The notes under the pieces: model-generated
Databases searched by the model: none
The model's input: the letters and a program-made list of their open reading frames with translations, nothing else
Told to the model about the DNA's origin: nothing
NCBI GenBank assembly: GCA_009741485.1
Contig: CM019230.1
Span: 6,358,377 to 6,422,376, forward strand
Direction: 5' to 3'
Length of the DNA: 64,000 bases
Origin: Malurus cyaneus samueli
Lineage: Eukaryota; Chordata; Aves; Passeriformes; Maluridae
Part shown: positions 1-13,395 of the stretch, piece after piece
Numbering within the stretch: position 1 is the first letter of the stretch
Layout of the letters: the number at the start of each line of letters is the position of its first letter
Translations under genes and position numbers: made by a program

Positions 1-1322
1 ATCCAGCCCTGCATGGCAATGGGATCTGCAGGGTCTGGATCCACAGAAATGGTTTTGGGGCAATGATTTTTCTGAGCATCAGTTAAGCCAAAACCTGATT
101 GTGTCACTGTTTTGGTTTGAAGCTTTATTTCTTCCACTCAAAATGAAGTTAAGAGATGAGTCAGCCCTTCCCTCCAACCCGTGCCCTTGTGTCCCCTGCA
201 GGTTCCCACTTGCAGCCTGAGAGTCAGTGATAGCATTTTAATTATTCTAGTGTTTAGTAACTCCTCAGTTGCCTTTGCTAAGTCTGGAGGAGCTCTCACA
301 ATTCCCTTCCTGCACGTGCTGCTGTAAGCACAGCAGTTTGGGAACACAGGGCTGCCATTCCCAGCCCCACCAGACACTCCAGGGAGAGAGCAGAGCTCTC
401 CTTAGGCTGCCACAGCAAGGAATAATCCTGCCTCACCCAGGAAAGGGACTTCTCACAGCCACATCCCACCCCAGGATCCAGGATGAGATCCTCTAGCCCT
501 TCTCCCATGGGGCTTGAATGCAGAAAACCAAATTCCAACATTTTCCAGGCATTTTGGCACAGAGGCCTCAAAAGGGATAAGCACAGGGATGGAAACAGTG
601 AGTGAAGTTATAATGGATGAGAGATTCTAAAAGTTTTTTTGACTTATTCCCTCAGGGACTTGGCTCTTGGAGGTGCACCTTTCCCAGCAGCCAGGTGGAG
701 AGCTGAGGAATTGAAACAGATTGTGAAAGGAGCAGGCTGCTCACATCAGGGCTCCCCATCCTCCTTCCTGCCTGCTCATGAATTAAGACTTCAGATTTCA
801 ACCTGCACAAAGCATTTTGGGGACTTAATTCCCTCCCACTTTTGTTTTTTTCTTAAAGGTCAACTCATTAGAACCTCCCAGACTCCAACCAGGATTTCAG
901 TTTAGACCTTCAAGCGCTCTGGACATGCACATTTGTCATGTTATCAACACAGAAAGAAGAGGAGAAAAAGAAAAGAGTAAAATGTCAATTCTCAGAGCGA
1001 GAACAAGTCCTTTGCTTTCATTCAGACCCAGATACTTTTCCACAGCCAAATGCTGCCACTGAAGGAAGCACATGAGAGCGTTTGCTCCCAGGCTGTGCCA
1101 GCCACAGCCCCCAGTCAGCACTGGGGGTCTCAGACCTCAGAACAAACACTGGCAGCTCCTTGAGAAGGGGCTCATTTGCTGTAATTAATATTCAGCCTTC
1201 CTGCAGCATGGGAAACATTGATTGTTCCGTGAGAAATAAATCATGTGCCTTTCTTGGGAGGATTTTAATGAAACCTCCCCTCCTATTTTCCTGACGCTCT
1301 CAGGCTTGGGGTAAAAGGGAAC

Positions 1323-1345
1323 AAAAAAAAAAAAAAAAAAAAAAA
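1323..1345. repeat. Poly(A) homopolymer run
   Basis: An uninterrupted run of about 23 A residues, followed by a G and further A. No retroposed gene is recognisable on its 5' side, so it is called only as a simple repeat. Confidence 0.9.
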
Positions 1346-4300
1346 GAAAAGCAACATTCCAGCATCTCCCCATCAACCCTGCATCGTGTAGTGGCCCAAT
1401 CAGGCTAATTAGGATGTCTCCTGTGTGCTGAGGGAGGCTTTACCCAGCAAATCCAGCCCCACTGTTCATTATATTGCCACAGCACAGCTCATTAGGCCTG
1501 GCTTTGGTGGGGAGAGGAGCAGAGCAGCTTTGTGTGCAGCTGAGAAAAGGGCTGAGCCCAGGCAGCTTCTGCCTTTCCCCCTGCTCCTCCACATCTCCTG
1601 GTGCTCTGAAGGCTGAACTGGGCTGTTATTGCTCAAAAAAAAAAAGATAAAACCTAAACATGTCGGTGACCCCTTTATCTTCCAACTCACCCTCACATTT
1701 ACAACAAGAGTTAACCCAGGAACCTTCCTTGGACCTGACCAGCTCTTCCAGGGGGTGTGGGCTCCAAAATGGGATGGCACCTGCATGTGAGTGTCCAGGA
1801 GGCAATGGCAGCATTGCCCAGCCCACGATGGCACAGGGAATGGGGGCAAGGGCAGCCTCACACCCTGTGACCCCTCAGGCACGGGAGGAAAGCCACTCTC
1901 CCTCACTCACCACTGCTTCCTCTGGAATTAATGACTGGGGATTAGAGAAAAGCCAAGCCAAACAAGGTCTGAGTCACTCCAAAAGCTTCTTCTGGCTGCC
2001 TGAGAGTGGAGTTTGACATCTCAGGGCTCTGATTTCATCACCAAAATGAGCTGCTAAGAAGGAAAACTGACAGGTTGCTGTCCTCTAGTTCCTGAGTCTA
2101 AAAATTTCAGATGTTTTTTTAGTATTTATGACCCAAACTTCAGATGAAGGCTGGAGACAGGAGAATAATTGGGATCATTTCATCCTTGGAGAGTGTAGGC
2201 TGTTGTCTGAGGTAAAATCTACAGAACTGCTGAGAAAAGCAGCTGCTTATCTTGAGTGTCCTTTAGCAGAGGAAAGGAAACCAGGAGAGAGCAGTGGGTG
2301 GCTCAGGAGACGACAAAGCCACCGGTGACAGAAAAAAACTGCAGCAACAGGGACCAGGCAGAGCAGCTGAGCCTGGAAGTGCCAAAGACAGCACAAAACC
2401 TCCGTTCCTCTAATCTCCCCAAACCACCTCACAGTCCTAATTCCTTAAAATAGACTTATTTCCAGAGCTGCAAAGATCTCAGATGCATCCCTTGGGCTGG
2501 GGGAGATGGCCCAGCAGTGAGAGTGCTCAGATGAGTGTGAGATGGGGTGAGTGACATGCAGCTGATGCACAAAATTGGTCACAAAAAAGAGATTCCAGCA
2601 GCCAGTGAGGAACTGGGGTACCTTAGAGATCTTTCAGCTGTGTTTCTCAGGAGTGTTTAATCCCTTCTTTAAAGAGGAACCATCAACACTGATGAACTGC
2701 CACTGTGACAGCTCAGTGCAGAAGCCCAAAAGTTAAATTCTGTATCTGAGTGTTCACATGGAAAAGGGACTCCAGGAACACTGCAGGGCCACTGGATCTT
2801 CCCAGGAATACTTCAACCCTTTGGCTGCTAAGTTAGATGTCAGGACAGGTCCCAAAAGACACCAGATACTTTACAAAGTTCCTATCTAAGCAGCAGGTCA
2901 TCTTTCAGAACATATTTTGCAGCTACTGCAAGCTCTGGAGAAATGGGATTAATCAATAGGAACCCTTCATTGCAGCTCTCCTGGGAAAAACTGTGGGATC
3001 AGCTGAACCAGGGTTCCTCACCAATGTTCAGGGTCACAAGGAAAACGTCCACATCACGTTTCTGCCCATAAAGAAGCTGTTGGGTGTTGTGCATCAACTC
3101 CACTGCAAAGAAAGCTTTGAAGATGTGTCTCATAAAAATCCAACCAAATTGGTTTTGGGTTGCAAACCCTGCAAGGGAGGAATCTGGGATGGCACTGACA
3201 ATGGTGAGGGGACAAGAGCTGGAATGTGTTTCCATATGCCAACTGGAAAAAGTTGCACAGTTTTCATCAAATATCTGGAAGTGAGATATCTTTAACCAAG
3301 ATCTGTGGCCAGGGGTGGTGATACAGGCAGTGGGAAGGGAAACAAATATAGGGAAGATTTAAAGACTTGGCAAAGAGAGCAGTCAGTGCTGTTTGTGCCA
3401 CTTGGGGAGTGGAAATAGTCAGAAGTGAGCAGCAGCCCTGGGAGGATTGTTTTAAGCTCCAGAAGGAGCAATGGGAGCTGGACACTCAGAGAGCAAGATA
3501 ATTTCAGCACCGAGGGAAGAGAAGCCAAATGGAAACAATCTTCTTTTTTTTTATGAAAGAAAGAATTTGTGGGGTTTCTTCTTTTTTAATACATCACCTC
3601 CAGAAGTTAGCTCCTGCTACTTTTTCTCAGGGAAGAAAACAAAAAAACGCTCCAAGTAAATTCCAAGTCTTTCAGGCACACTCTGAAAATAGAATTATTG
3701 AGCTGTTTAAAACCAGAGGCAAGTTTTACCAAAATCTATTGCACTCTTGTTGCCTTGTTAGCAGCTCTGTCAGGACAGTTGATTTTGGCTGTTTATGATT
3801 CTCCTGTTCAGCTGGCACAGGGGTTTCAATCCAGGCTCCCTTCCCTGGGCATTCCCTGCTGCCAGAAAACCAAACCCAACGAAGCACCAAGGGGATGCTG
3901 GAAACACAACCTTCCTCACAGAAATGGAACATCTTTCCTGAGTCTGTAAGAGCTTCTGGTCTGCACATTTCCATCCTTGTTCCTTCCCTGACAGACAGAA
4001 GTACTTTAACTGCTCAGATTGGAGGTGAAGAGCGAAGCAGAGCATCTCTGCTGGGATACTGCAAAAATTGGGTGCTTGGACGGAATGAGGAATTCATTCT
4101 CTGTCCTGGACTTAGGAAAGTTCACTGCACATCTATCTAACAGCAATTGCCAGGCATTTTTGGGCTGAACCTGACAAAGGGACAGCTTCATCCTCCCCTG
4201 AGCATCCACCAAGGGCTGGCACACACCTGGCTGCGCCTCCAGCTTCCCACAGGTTTGTTTCCATAACCATTTCCAGAGCCAAGCAGGGACATAATTACAG

Positions 4301-7219
4301 CAAAACTTCCCTTTCTTCTGGGGATTTATTATTGATGTTTCTATGGCTCCCATCTTCGGCTCGGGCCTCTGAAGTAAGCAGCACTGCAGTGTGCAAATTG
4401 AGGGAATTTTCCAATTGCAAACCCACAGCACAATGGGACTCTGGTTCTCCATATAAAAACATAACTTGCTTTTTATTTATTACATTTGCGTGGAAGGACA
4501 AGTTCTCATTGTGCTACACAGTCCTCAAATCACCAGCACTTAAAGCACACCAGTCAATAAACCTTTTTTAATTTAAAAGCTGAATGAATTTCCGCCGAAC
4601 AAATGACTTATACAGTTTTTTGCCCCTATTGCAACGTTGGTTTAAAAAAAAAAAAATCAACTCCCACACTTGATTTTCTGTGAAGTCAGAAACAGATTTC
4701 AATCTGTTCTGGTGTACAGTAACAGATCCAGAATGGAGCAAATCGATACCTTTTGAACGGATTTGCCTGCAGCTGTGCTCACACCTTTGTTTACTTCCTC
4801 CAAAATTCTGGGTTTGTTTACTTTGCTTGGATAAGCTGGGCTTATTCTTCTAGGTGTGTACGTAAGAACTGTCCCTGCTGCTCACGCACGGCTGGGTCAA
4901 TACAAGGGGAGGATTAAACATTATGTTTTATTACCAGCACAACTGTGCACACACAGGCCCATCACACGCTGGCACAGTGTTTAACAAACCTGAAATGCAC
5001 GTGAAACTGCTCTAAGTGCAGTGATTATTCAGTCACAGGGAGGGCTGTCCACACAGGGGAGGCAGATCTGAGTGGCTGCAGCACAATTATAACCCTACCA
5101 TTACTCGGGGTAATTTCCTAGCAGACACACCAGACTCCCCCAGCACACAGCACAGCCTCAGAGGCAGAGATCCATAAGCCAATTTACATGGAAAATTAGG
5201 AGGTGTCAGAGGAGGCAGAACTAGACAGGTCTCAAGGATATTAATTCCTGCTGCCTTAGCCTCGAGCTTTCAACATATCATTAATTTGAGATCGTTGATG
5301 TTCCGCTGTCGTCGATGCTGGGAGAAGAGGGAACGCTTCACTCCTGCTGAGCTGGTGCTGGATGAAAACAAACCAGCAGGTCAGAGCATTCCCATCTCAG
5401 GCACGGTGAGACCCTCACTCCAACAGGGATCACCCCCAGATTCCCCCAACCCACAGCACCCCAGCGCAGCAGGAAGAGATGCCAAACAACGCTCAAATAC
5501 TCCCACAAGGAGCTGTTCAGTTCAAAGCTTGCCCAGCACCATCCCCTTCTTATTTTTACTTCCTCTCAGGCTCCCTGAGCCCGGCTGTAGGCACCCAGGG
5601 CTGGGCTAACTTTGCTCCCTCCCTCCCTCCCAGCACTGTCAGCCAGTTTGATGCAGAGTGGTGGGGAGGACACCCAGCACCACCCCAGCCTTGCTCACTG
5701 TCTTCAAATTTACGATGCATCTGCAAGCAATTTGCTCTGGGACAATGCAGCCCCAATTAATTTGCAGCTGGGTGCAGTTACATCAATCCCAACGTGGGTA
5801 CGGGATGCCTGCACAGAGCATATTAACCATCCTTTTGGGCAGAGCAGCACGCAGCAGTGAGTCATTTCAGGGGAGAATGGAGCCCCCTTTGGATGCTGTT
5901 TGCCATTTTTAGCTCCCCCTAAAGAGAAGCTGGAGTTCACACAAAGCCAGGGCAGCAAGGGCTGTTTCTGCTGGATTTCACAAGCTCAGCTGAGAGGGGC
6001 TGGGCTTTGGTCACTCTGCTGCCCTGCAGCCCTCAGCTGAAGTGTCCCCAGGCTGGCTCTGCGTCCCCTGCCAGTGACAGCCCCTGTGCACCCACACAGG
6101 GAGCCAGAGCTCTCCTTGCCTGGCTGGGAGCTCCACCAGAAGGGCTGTGTAAGCTCTGCTCAGTGCCAAACGCCCCCACTGCGCCCCACAGCAGCCTCTG
6201 CACATTTCCTGGTTTTCACACAGACACCTGGACGTTGTTTTTCCCCTCCTCTCCTTTCCCCAGCAGCAAAGGCTGGAAGCCCAGAGGATCACTGTGTTTT
6301 ATTGGTGTCAGACATAGCAATTCCCATCCTGGATCCCCCTTCCTGGCCTTTGGGGCATGATTGCAGTGTCAGCACCTGCCTTGACCCCATTAATGCCTGC
6401 AGACCCCGAGGATTCAGGAACATCACCCTTGACACCAAGCATAACCCAACACCACAGGCAGCATCCTTCCTCCTCCCCAGCACAGGAATTCAGCCTTTCA
6501 GGGGCTGCAAGGATCAATGTCAGTGAGCTCCCAGCTCCCCAAACCCCTGGAGGCTCCTGTGGGGTCCCTCCCACTCACACCCTATAACCACCAGCCATTC
6601 TGGGCTCTTTTCCTCCACTCTCAGTGCTCGGTGTGATGGGATTTGAACCCTCTGGCACTTTGACTCTGCCACAACAGGTTCAGCATGGCTGGGGTGTGTG
6701 CTGGGCATGACAAAGCTCTCCCCAGCAGCTCATATAATTCCCTCCACCTCGAGAGGGAAGCTGCCTGTGGAGAAGGAGGCAGCAGCAGCTAAAAATCAAA
6801 GCAGACAGCCAGAGCAGGATGAGGACCACATGGCCACGCACACTGCTGCTGGAGGCAGCGCTGCTCCAGTGCCTTCACACTGAATTCACACCCACCTCGT
6901 TAATAAGACCTTTTGAGACAGGCCATGAAATTGCATTAAATTAAATACAAGACAGACTACCACAGCAGAGGCTCTTCCTCCCCAGGAGCCTGAATGCATT
7001 TTAACTCAAAATTAAGAGGACAGGTGAGGGGAAATGTTGTATTTTCCCATTAGCATTTCTCCACTTCTCAGAAGAAACAGCAAGCAACAGCTCCAGAAAT
7101 TAATTTCTCTTGTGGGTTGGAGTGGAGGAGGAGAAGCAGCCTGGCAGTGCTGCTGTGGACCAGTGGAGGAGGGAGATGGCCTCAGCAGCTATTTCAGCCT
7201 TCCAGCTGAAACACAGAAC

Positions 7220-7267
7220 CTGCCCAATTTTAACCCTGCCCAGTTTTAACCCTGCCCAGTTTTAACC
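7220..7267. repeat. 16-bp tandem repeat, three copies
   Basis: Three head-to-tail copies of CTGCCCAGTTTTAACC. The first copy differs by one base (AA for AG) and the other two are identical. The array is compact and intergenic or intronic, with no coding content. Confidence 0.9.
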
Positions 7268-10200
7268 TTGCAAGAAAGCAGTGAGATGTGATCTCTCTGT
7301 GGACACCCCAAGCCCCAGCCTGCCAAACCAGCTGTCCCTGCAGCAAGGCACTTCATCCTCCCAAATCTCCACTTCAACCTGCAGCTCTTTCAAGAGACTT
7401 AAATTCACTTAAAGCCACAATTAAAGCTCAACCTTTCATGTTCTTTATCCGCAAAGAGCTGCAAAACTGGAAAGTCCTTTGCAGCTGAGCAGGACCAGGT
7501 CATCCTGCATTAAAGATTGGGCAACAGAGCTGCGTTTGGGCAGTAGTTAAAGCTAAATATTAATTAGCAGATGCTGAACCCAACCCAGGCCAGCCCCTGG
7601 TTGGCTGAGCAGCCACACCAGAAGGATGTGGGCATCTTTCAGCAGCAAGCACCTGCTGAGAGCTCTGTGGAAGGACACCTAAATGGTTTAAAATTGAAAA
7701 CTCAGTTAATGCTCCAGATGGGGGGAAACACTTTCCTCGAGCCAGCAGCCTCATGATTCAGGTGTGAGTCACCAACCCAGCCATCCACCAGCACCAAACC
7801 TGCCCAGGAACCATTATTGAGGCCCCAGCAGCTCCTCCTTTCACCGTCTGGGTTGCAGGGGCAGGGGTATTTTTAGTGCAGGCAGTGTTTTCTAAACAAG
7901 AAGTGACACTTTCCTCCTGATTTATCAGCTGTGGCTGCAGAGCAGGGTGTGTTGTTGTGAGCAGGAGTCCAAAGGGATGAATCAGGCAGAGCACCAAGGC
8001 TTGGAGGAGTTTGGCCTCCAAATTGGTGAAGAAATGCACAATTTCAGGGATGCTCTTCGGTGCTGAGGTCAGCCCCAGCCTGAGTGCTGCATCCTGTGAC
8101 CTGCTCTGGGTGCTCACAGCAACTCATTTTACCCACTCAGAGCCCAGCTGGGGACACTAACTTCTGCCTGTGGAGAACTCAGGTGGCAAAAGGCAAACCC
8201 AACAAGTTTTGGATAAGGAAAAAGCCAGCAGTGCTTTGCTTTTCCCAGCAGCTGTGAAGACAGTGGCTCATTGCCCTTTGGGGATCACGGTGGCTCTGTC
8301 ACCGTGGGGTGGTGACTCTCCAGATTTTCACCCACAGCGTTGTGGGACAGGGCTCTGAGATCTTCCCTCTCTGGCACTGTGTAGGGCAAACTGTTCCCAG
8401 TCTGGCAGGCAAAATTATCCCATTTTCCAAGCCCACTGGAGGATGAAGGCAGCCAGAGAGGCAGTGGGGGACTGCCAGCGCTGGGTAACAGGATCCCTTG
8501 TCCTATAAGGCAAGCTACATCCCCGGGAAATAACAGCAGTGTTTCACTTGGACAGGAGAGGGTGAAAAGGGCTCATCCAAAGCAAAGGCTCCTGAGCTCA
8601 CTTTCCAAGGTTTAATTCACTGTATTGCCCTCCAGAAACTGATACCAGCTAAACCCTGTCAGTCACACAGTAAACAATTCCAGCTTTGTAGGTCAATCAA
8701 GAGCAGTTTTGTGAGCAGATGACACGTGAGATGGAGTCTGTTTTAGTTCTCTTTGCTAAGTGCAAGATATCATTTGGCTTCCAGGCCAAAAGCATTTTTA
8801 TTTCAAAAGGCAGATAAGCAGTTTCCAGAGTTCATTACTCTCACAGGCTTTTCTTACAGGAAACATAGCCACTGACTACTCAAGGTGGGAAAGAAATTCC
8901 TTGTGTGAGGCAGGGAGAAGACATTCAAGGATCTGCTGAGCTTTAAACTGAGGCACTTCAGAAGGCAGCAGCCACTTCCAGGGCACCTCAACATCTCTGT
9001 GAACTGGGAAACTTCCATTCTAAGGATCACCTAATGGTCTGCAGTAGCCAAATAGCTTGTTCATGTTCAACCTGGGAGGAATTATTGCACTCTACTTCTG
9101 CAACAGAATCACTCCACTTTCTGTGGGGAAAAAAGGATCAGCCTCCACTCACATACAGGTAACAAAACAAGTTCCCTAAACTTGTCCCACCACAGACAGC
9201 AAGGCCCTGACTCAGTCCCCTGCCCCCAGGGGAGCCATGTCCCCACCTCAGAGCAGAATTTGGGCTCACAGTCACCCTTGCACTGGTCACAGGGGCTCAC
9301 CTGGCTCAGGAAAACCTTGTCCAGCCCTGGATATACACTGGGACCCAGCCTGGCCACGGTGGGAAGCTGGGCAGGCTGAGCTCTGGGGTCTCTTTGGTTT
9401 GGAATTAAATCTGCTCTTCCAGCAAAATCACAAACAAAGCCTGTGATTTCCATAAGGATAAGTCCAGGAGAAGGGATCAGATGGAATGAGGCAGCAGGCA
9501 CAGAGATGTCACTGCCATCTCCTCCTCTCAGAAATCCAAAAAGCCTCTCCCATACCTCTAGGAGTGGAGCAGGTTCTCAGGTTTGGATCCTGGCTCCTCC
9601 TGAGCTGTCAGAGCTCCCACACAGCCGGGAAAAGGGTCATTTGTCCTGGCAGGCAAATCTGCAATCACATGGACCCGCAGCCCAGCACCTCCCCTGAGCA
9701 CAGGCTGGAACAAACAACACGGCAGTAGCTGCACAATACCCCCACAGCCCTCAGAAAAACCCGAAATAATCAGCAGATCTCTTTGCTTTAATCATGTGCT
9801 CCAGAGGCCAGAGGAGCACAGAGGTATCTCATTAGAACTGACCTATCCGCCCTGGAAAATCCATCTCACCCCTCCAGCGTGGGGATACAGGAGGAGGGAT
9901 GTGTTCCCTGCTTTGTCCCTGCACCGAGGTTTCCCCTCCATCACAGGAGACCTCAGCCTCATCTGCACGCAGAAAAACCTCAAAGAGAACAAAGTATCTA
10001 AATGGACCGGCTTTCATTTCCAAAGAGAAGATGAATTCCTGTTTGTTTTCAGGATTGCAATTTTCTCCCCACTCCGCAGCGGAGGATGCGAACAAACGAG
10101 CGAGGAATGAAAGGGATTAATCAATGAATGAATGGATGGGTGGGTGGGAGCTGAGCTGCCAGCTGCAGGGAGAAGGGGGGGACAGCCACCAGAGCAGAAA

Positions 10201-13200
10201 CACAACCAGTATGGCCAGTGTTCAGCACCACAGGCACTCCTGGGACCCTCTGCCCAAACGTGGATGGATTAACAATCATCTCTGAAAGGATTCACCTCGG
10301 GGGAAATCAAACAAAGGGTTTAAAGTTTAGATCAGCCACACGTGGCATAGGAAGGGCTGTTTTTACAGAAACACTGAAGTTCCAGCTGCTGACACCACTC
10401 AGCTCCCAGCAGCTTTTGTCCTCTTTGAATGATGGACCCACCCCCGTGACGGTGGTTTCCTCCCCACATCTTAAAAGATGCAGAAAACCCAAAAGGCATT
10501 CGGTATTTACTGAGGAATTTATACCAAGCATTGCTCATTTGAGACCTATTGACTCTCCCAGCTGGATCAGGGAGATGCAGCCCTGTGGAAGCTGCAAAAC
10601 AAGCAGAAATTAAATCTTCTTTTTCCCTTATTCTCAAGCTATTTTAAAACAAGTCCAACATCAGGGGATTAGCAGCAAAGTTTGGGATTAGGATTAGTTT
10701 CCAGCCTGGTGAAAGAGCTGCTCTGCTTCACATGGCAAGGTGGTTTCTGGTGCTCCCAATAAATTGGACCAACTCACCCTTGGCTCTCAGTGCTCCAAAT
10801 CAATCCTTGCTTTGGCTCCTTAATGCTTGGGGATGATGTGACACATGAAAACCACATTAAAGCCACCACAGATTGGTTTGGAGGGAGAAGTGACACTGCC
10901 TGCTGGATCCAAGGAACTGACATTTACCTGTGATGCTGCTATAATGTATGGCTTAATTTAAAGGCAAGCTCAATTTGCAGATTAATTATTACAGCCTGCG
11001 ACTGGTTGAGCTTGTAATAAATCACCTGGGTGAGAAATTGCACGGCAATTAACTGATTGTACACTGAGCAATGTAAATGTTGGTAAAGAGGTGTCACCTA
11101 ATGGAGACGGATGTTGGGCAGCTGCAGCCAGCAGAAGAAAGTCACAGTGCAAGGCAGGTCAGGGGAGTGGGTGGCAAACAAAAAAAAAAAAAAAACACAG
11201 GAGCCAAAACGCTTGAAAACATTCAAATCAGCCTTCGGGAGCAACATGCAAAACCAAGGCAGGATTTTCTGGTGGAAGCTGCTGGAATTTCCTGCAGATT
11301 GTGCTGGGACAGCAGGTTTGGGAGATGAGGCAGTGCTCAGGACAGCCCCAGCCTCACCTGGGAGGATCAGCATGGACACATCTCAAGGTGACTGAGCCCC
11401 AAACACAGCCAGGCTGCAGCAGATGAGGCTCTCTGGGTGCCACCAGCCTGCTTTTCAGGAGCATCACGCCTCACCCCATCCTGCCAAGCTGTTCCCTGGT
11501 GACAGCTCTTCCTTTGCAGCATCCTCTGGATGTATCAGATCCCATTGACCTGCTGATCCCGGGCCTGGGGCTGGGTAAGTGCCCCTGGGACCTTGGGGCA
11601 CACAGGCAGGAGCATCCCCAGCTGTGTCCCACCCCTGGCCAGGGAGCAGCTGGGCTCTCTCACGAGCACTGACCCTCAATGCCCCTCTCACTTTAACCAG
11701 GGAGTGTCTGAACAGGCCTTTTTCCCCCACAGGGGCTGCCCCAGGTGGCTCCTTTCTGACAGAGCTGGAGCAGTATTAGGCAGGTTTCTGTCCCCAGCCC
11801 ATGGCAAACTCCCCTTTGCTGCTGGCTGCTGCAGCCTCACTGCCCAGCAGGGCCAGCCCCTGGCTCAGTTTGGCAACCTCCCTTCAGAGGAACCAGATTT
11901 TCAGCTTCATTATTAAAGTCCAAAGCTGTGGGGCACCCAGGACTATAAATGGCTTTAGAAAGCAAACCCAAGTGTGTTATCTTTCCCAAGACAGGACAAA
12001 CTGGAAACAAGGCAAGTTTAAACGCTGTTTTTTTCATTGTAGCAGGGCTCAAGCCTTGGAGAGGAGTTTGTCACCCTCAGGGCCCATTTGTGGGATGTCC
12101 AGGTGACCTCTCCCCCTCCACAGCACCAGCATTCCCACCCCAGGACACTCTTCCTTGGCAGCTCAGGCACTCCCTGCCAGCACAGCACCAGCACTGCTGG
12201 GACAGGCAGCCCAAAATGCAGAGAGAGAAAACCCCTCACCTCCCTGGACACATCCCAAAACCAGCTGAGGACAGGTGGCACCATCCTGCAGAGCTGAAGG
12301 GATTGGGAGGCAGCAGAGCTCCTCAGCCCATCCATGTGAGATTCAATTGCCAAGGATTTATCACCATGACCAAAGCACTGGGAGCAAATGCTAGCAGGGC
12401 TGGGTGGGATCTGTGGGTGCTGCAGCTCCATGAACACTCACCCAGGGCTCCAGTTCAGACAAGGAGCCCCACCAGGCTGCAGGAGCCTGATCAGAGCCAG
12501 CAGATGTGGATCTGTCCCTAATTCACAGCCCCCTCCAGCTGCCCACAGAGCTCTGAGCAGCACCAGGACTGAACCTGCCAATTGATCCAGAGGCAGCTTG
12601 GGGCTCCTGGGAGGAGAGGGGAGCCCTGACCCTGTGTTCCCTGTGCACTCAGCCATGGAGAGCTGCCATGGGGAGCCCCCAGCACCCCAAGGTGAGGAAG
12701 GGATCCCCTGCAGGCCTGTAACTCTGCCTGCATGGGATGCACTGACCAAAAGCAGCACATCTGCCTGGCACAGCTGCCTGCAGCCCCCATTTGCACATCC
12801 CATCCCAGCAAACAGGGTCCTGGCAGCAGCCTCAGCTGCCCAAAGGTTCAAAGGGGTCAAATCCATCACCATCCAGTGCTTCCCAGCCAATTCTGGTGCT
12901 GAGATCCTGCAGGGGAAGCACAGACCTGCAGCTGCCTCTGGCAGCACATTCACATCCAGCACATCAGGATCACCGGGATCCTTCTGCAGGATGAAAACAG
13001 GCCAGCATTAAAGTCCTGCAGCCCACAACTGCACAGTTCCCATCACACCCCTTCCCTTTCGCTCCCAAATGCAGCTTTTTGGCAGCAGCCCCTGATTCAC
13101 TGGGCACTCCTGGAAGGGCTTTGCTGTGTACATTTTCTCTCCACCAGAGAATCAGGATTTGGCCAAAACCCCATGGCAGCCCCAGACAGCATCTCTCAAT

Positions 13201-13254
13201 TTATCCTTAACCCAAAGGGCCCTTGCAGAAACGTTGCAGTCCTGCCTACTTTCC

Positions 13255-13395
13255 AACAAAAACCAAACCAAAAAAAAAAAAAAAACTAAAACTCACAAAA
13301 AACAAACAAAATGCCAAAAACAAACAACAAAAAAAAAAAAACAAAACCCAAAAAACCAACCAACCAACCAAAAACTCCCCCCAAAAATAAAAGTA
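13255..13395. repeat. A-rich low-complexity / (CCAA)n tract
   Basis: About 140 bp of almost only A and C on the + strand, including two A runs and a short CCAA tetranucleotide stretch near 13358-13372. It is low complexity with no coding content. Confidence 0.85.

Noticed and set aside
6636..6652. tRNA-like T-arm (B box GGTTCAAATCC on the minus strand)
   Set aside because: The surrounding sequence does not fold into an acceptor stem, D-arm or anticodon arm of normal spacing; it is an isolated match.
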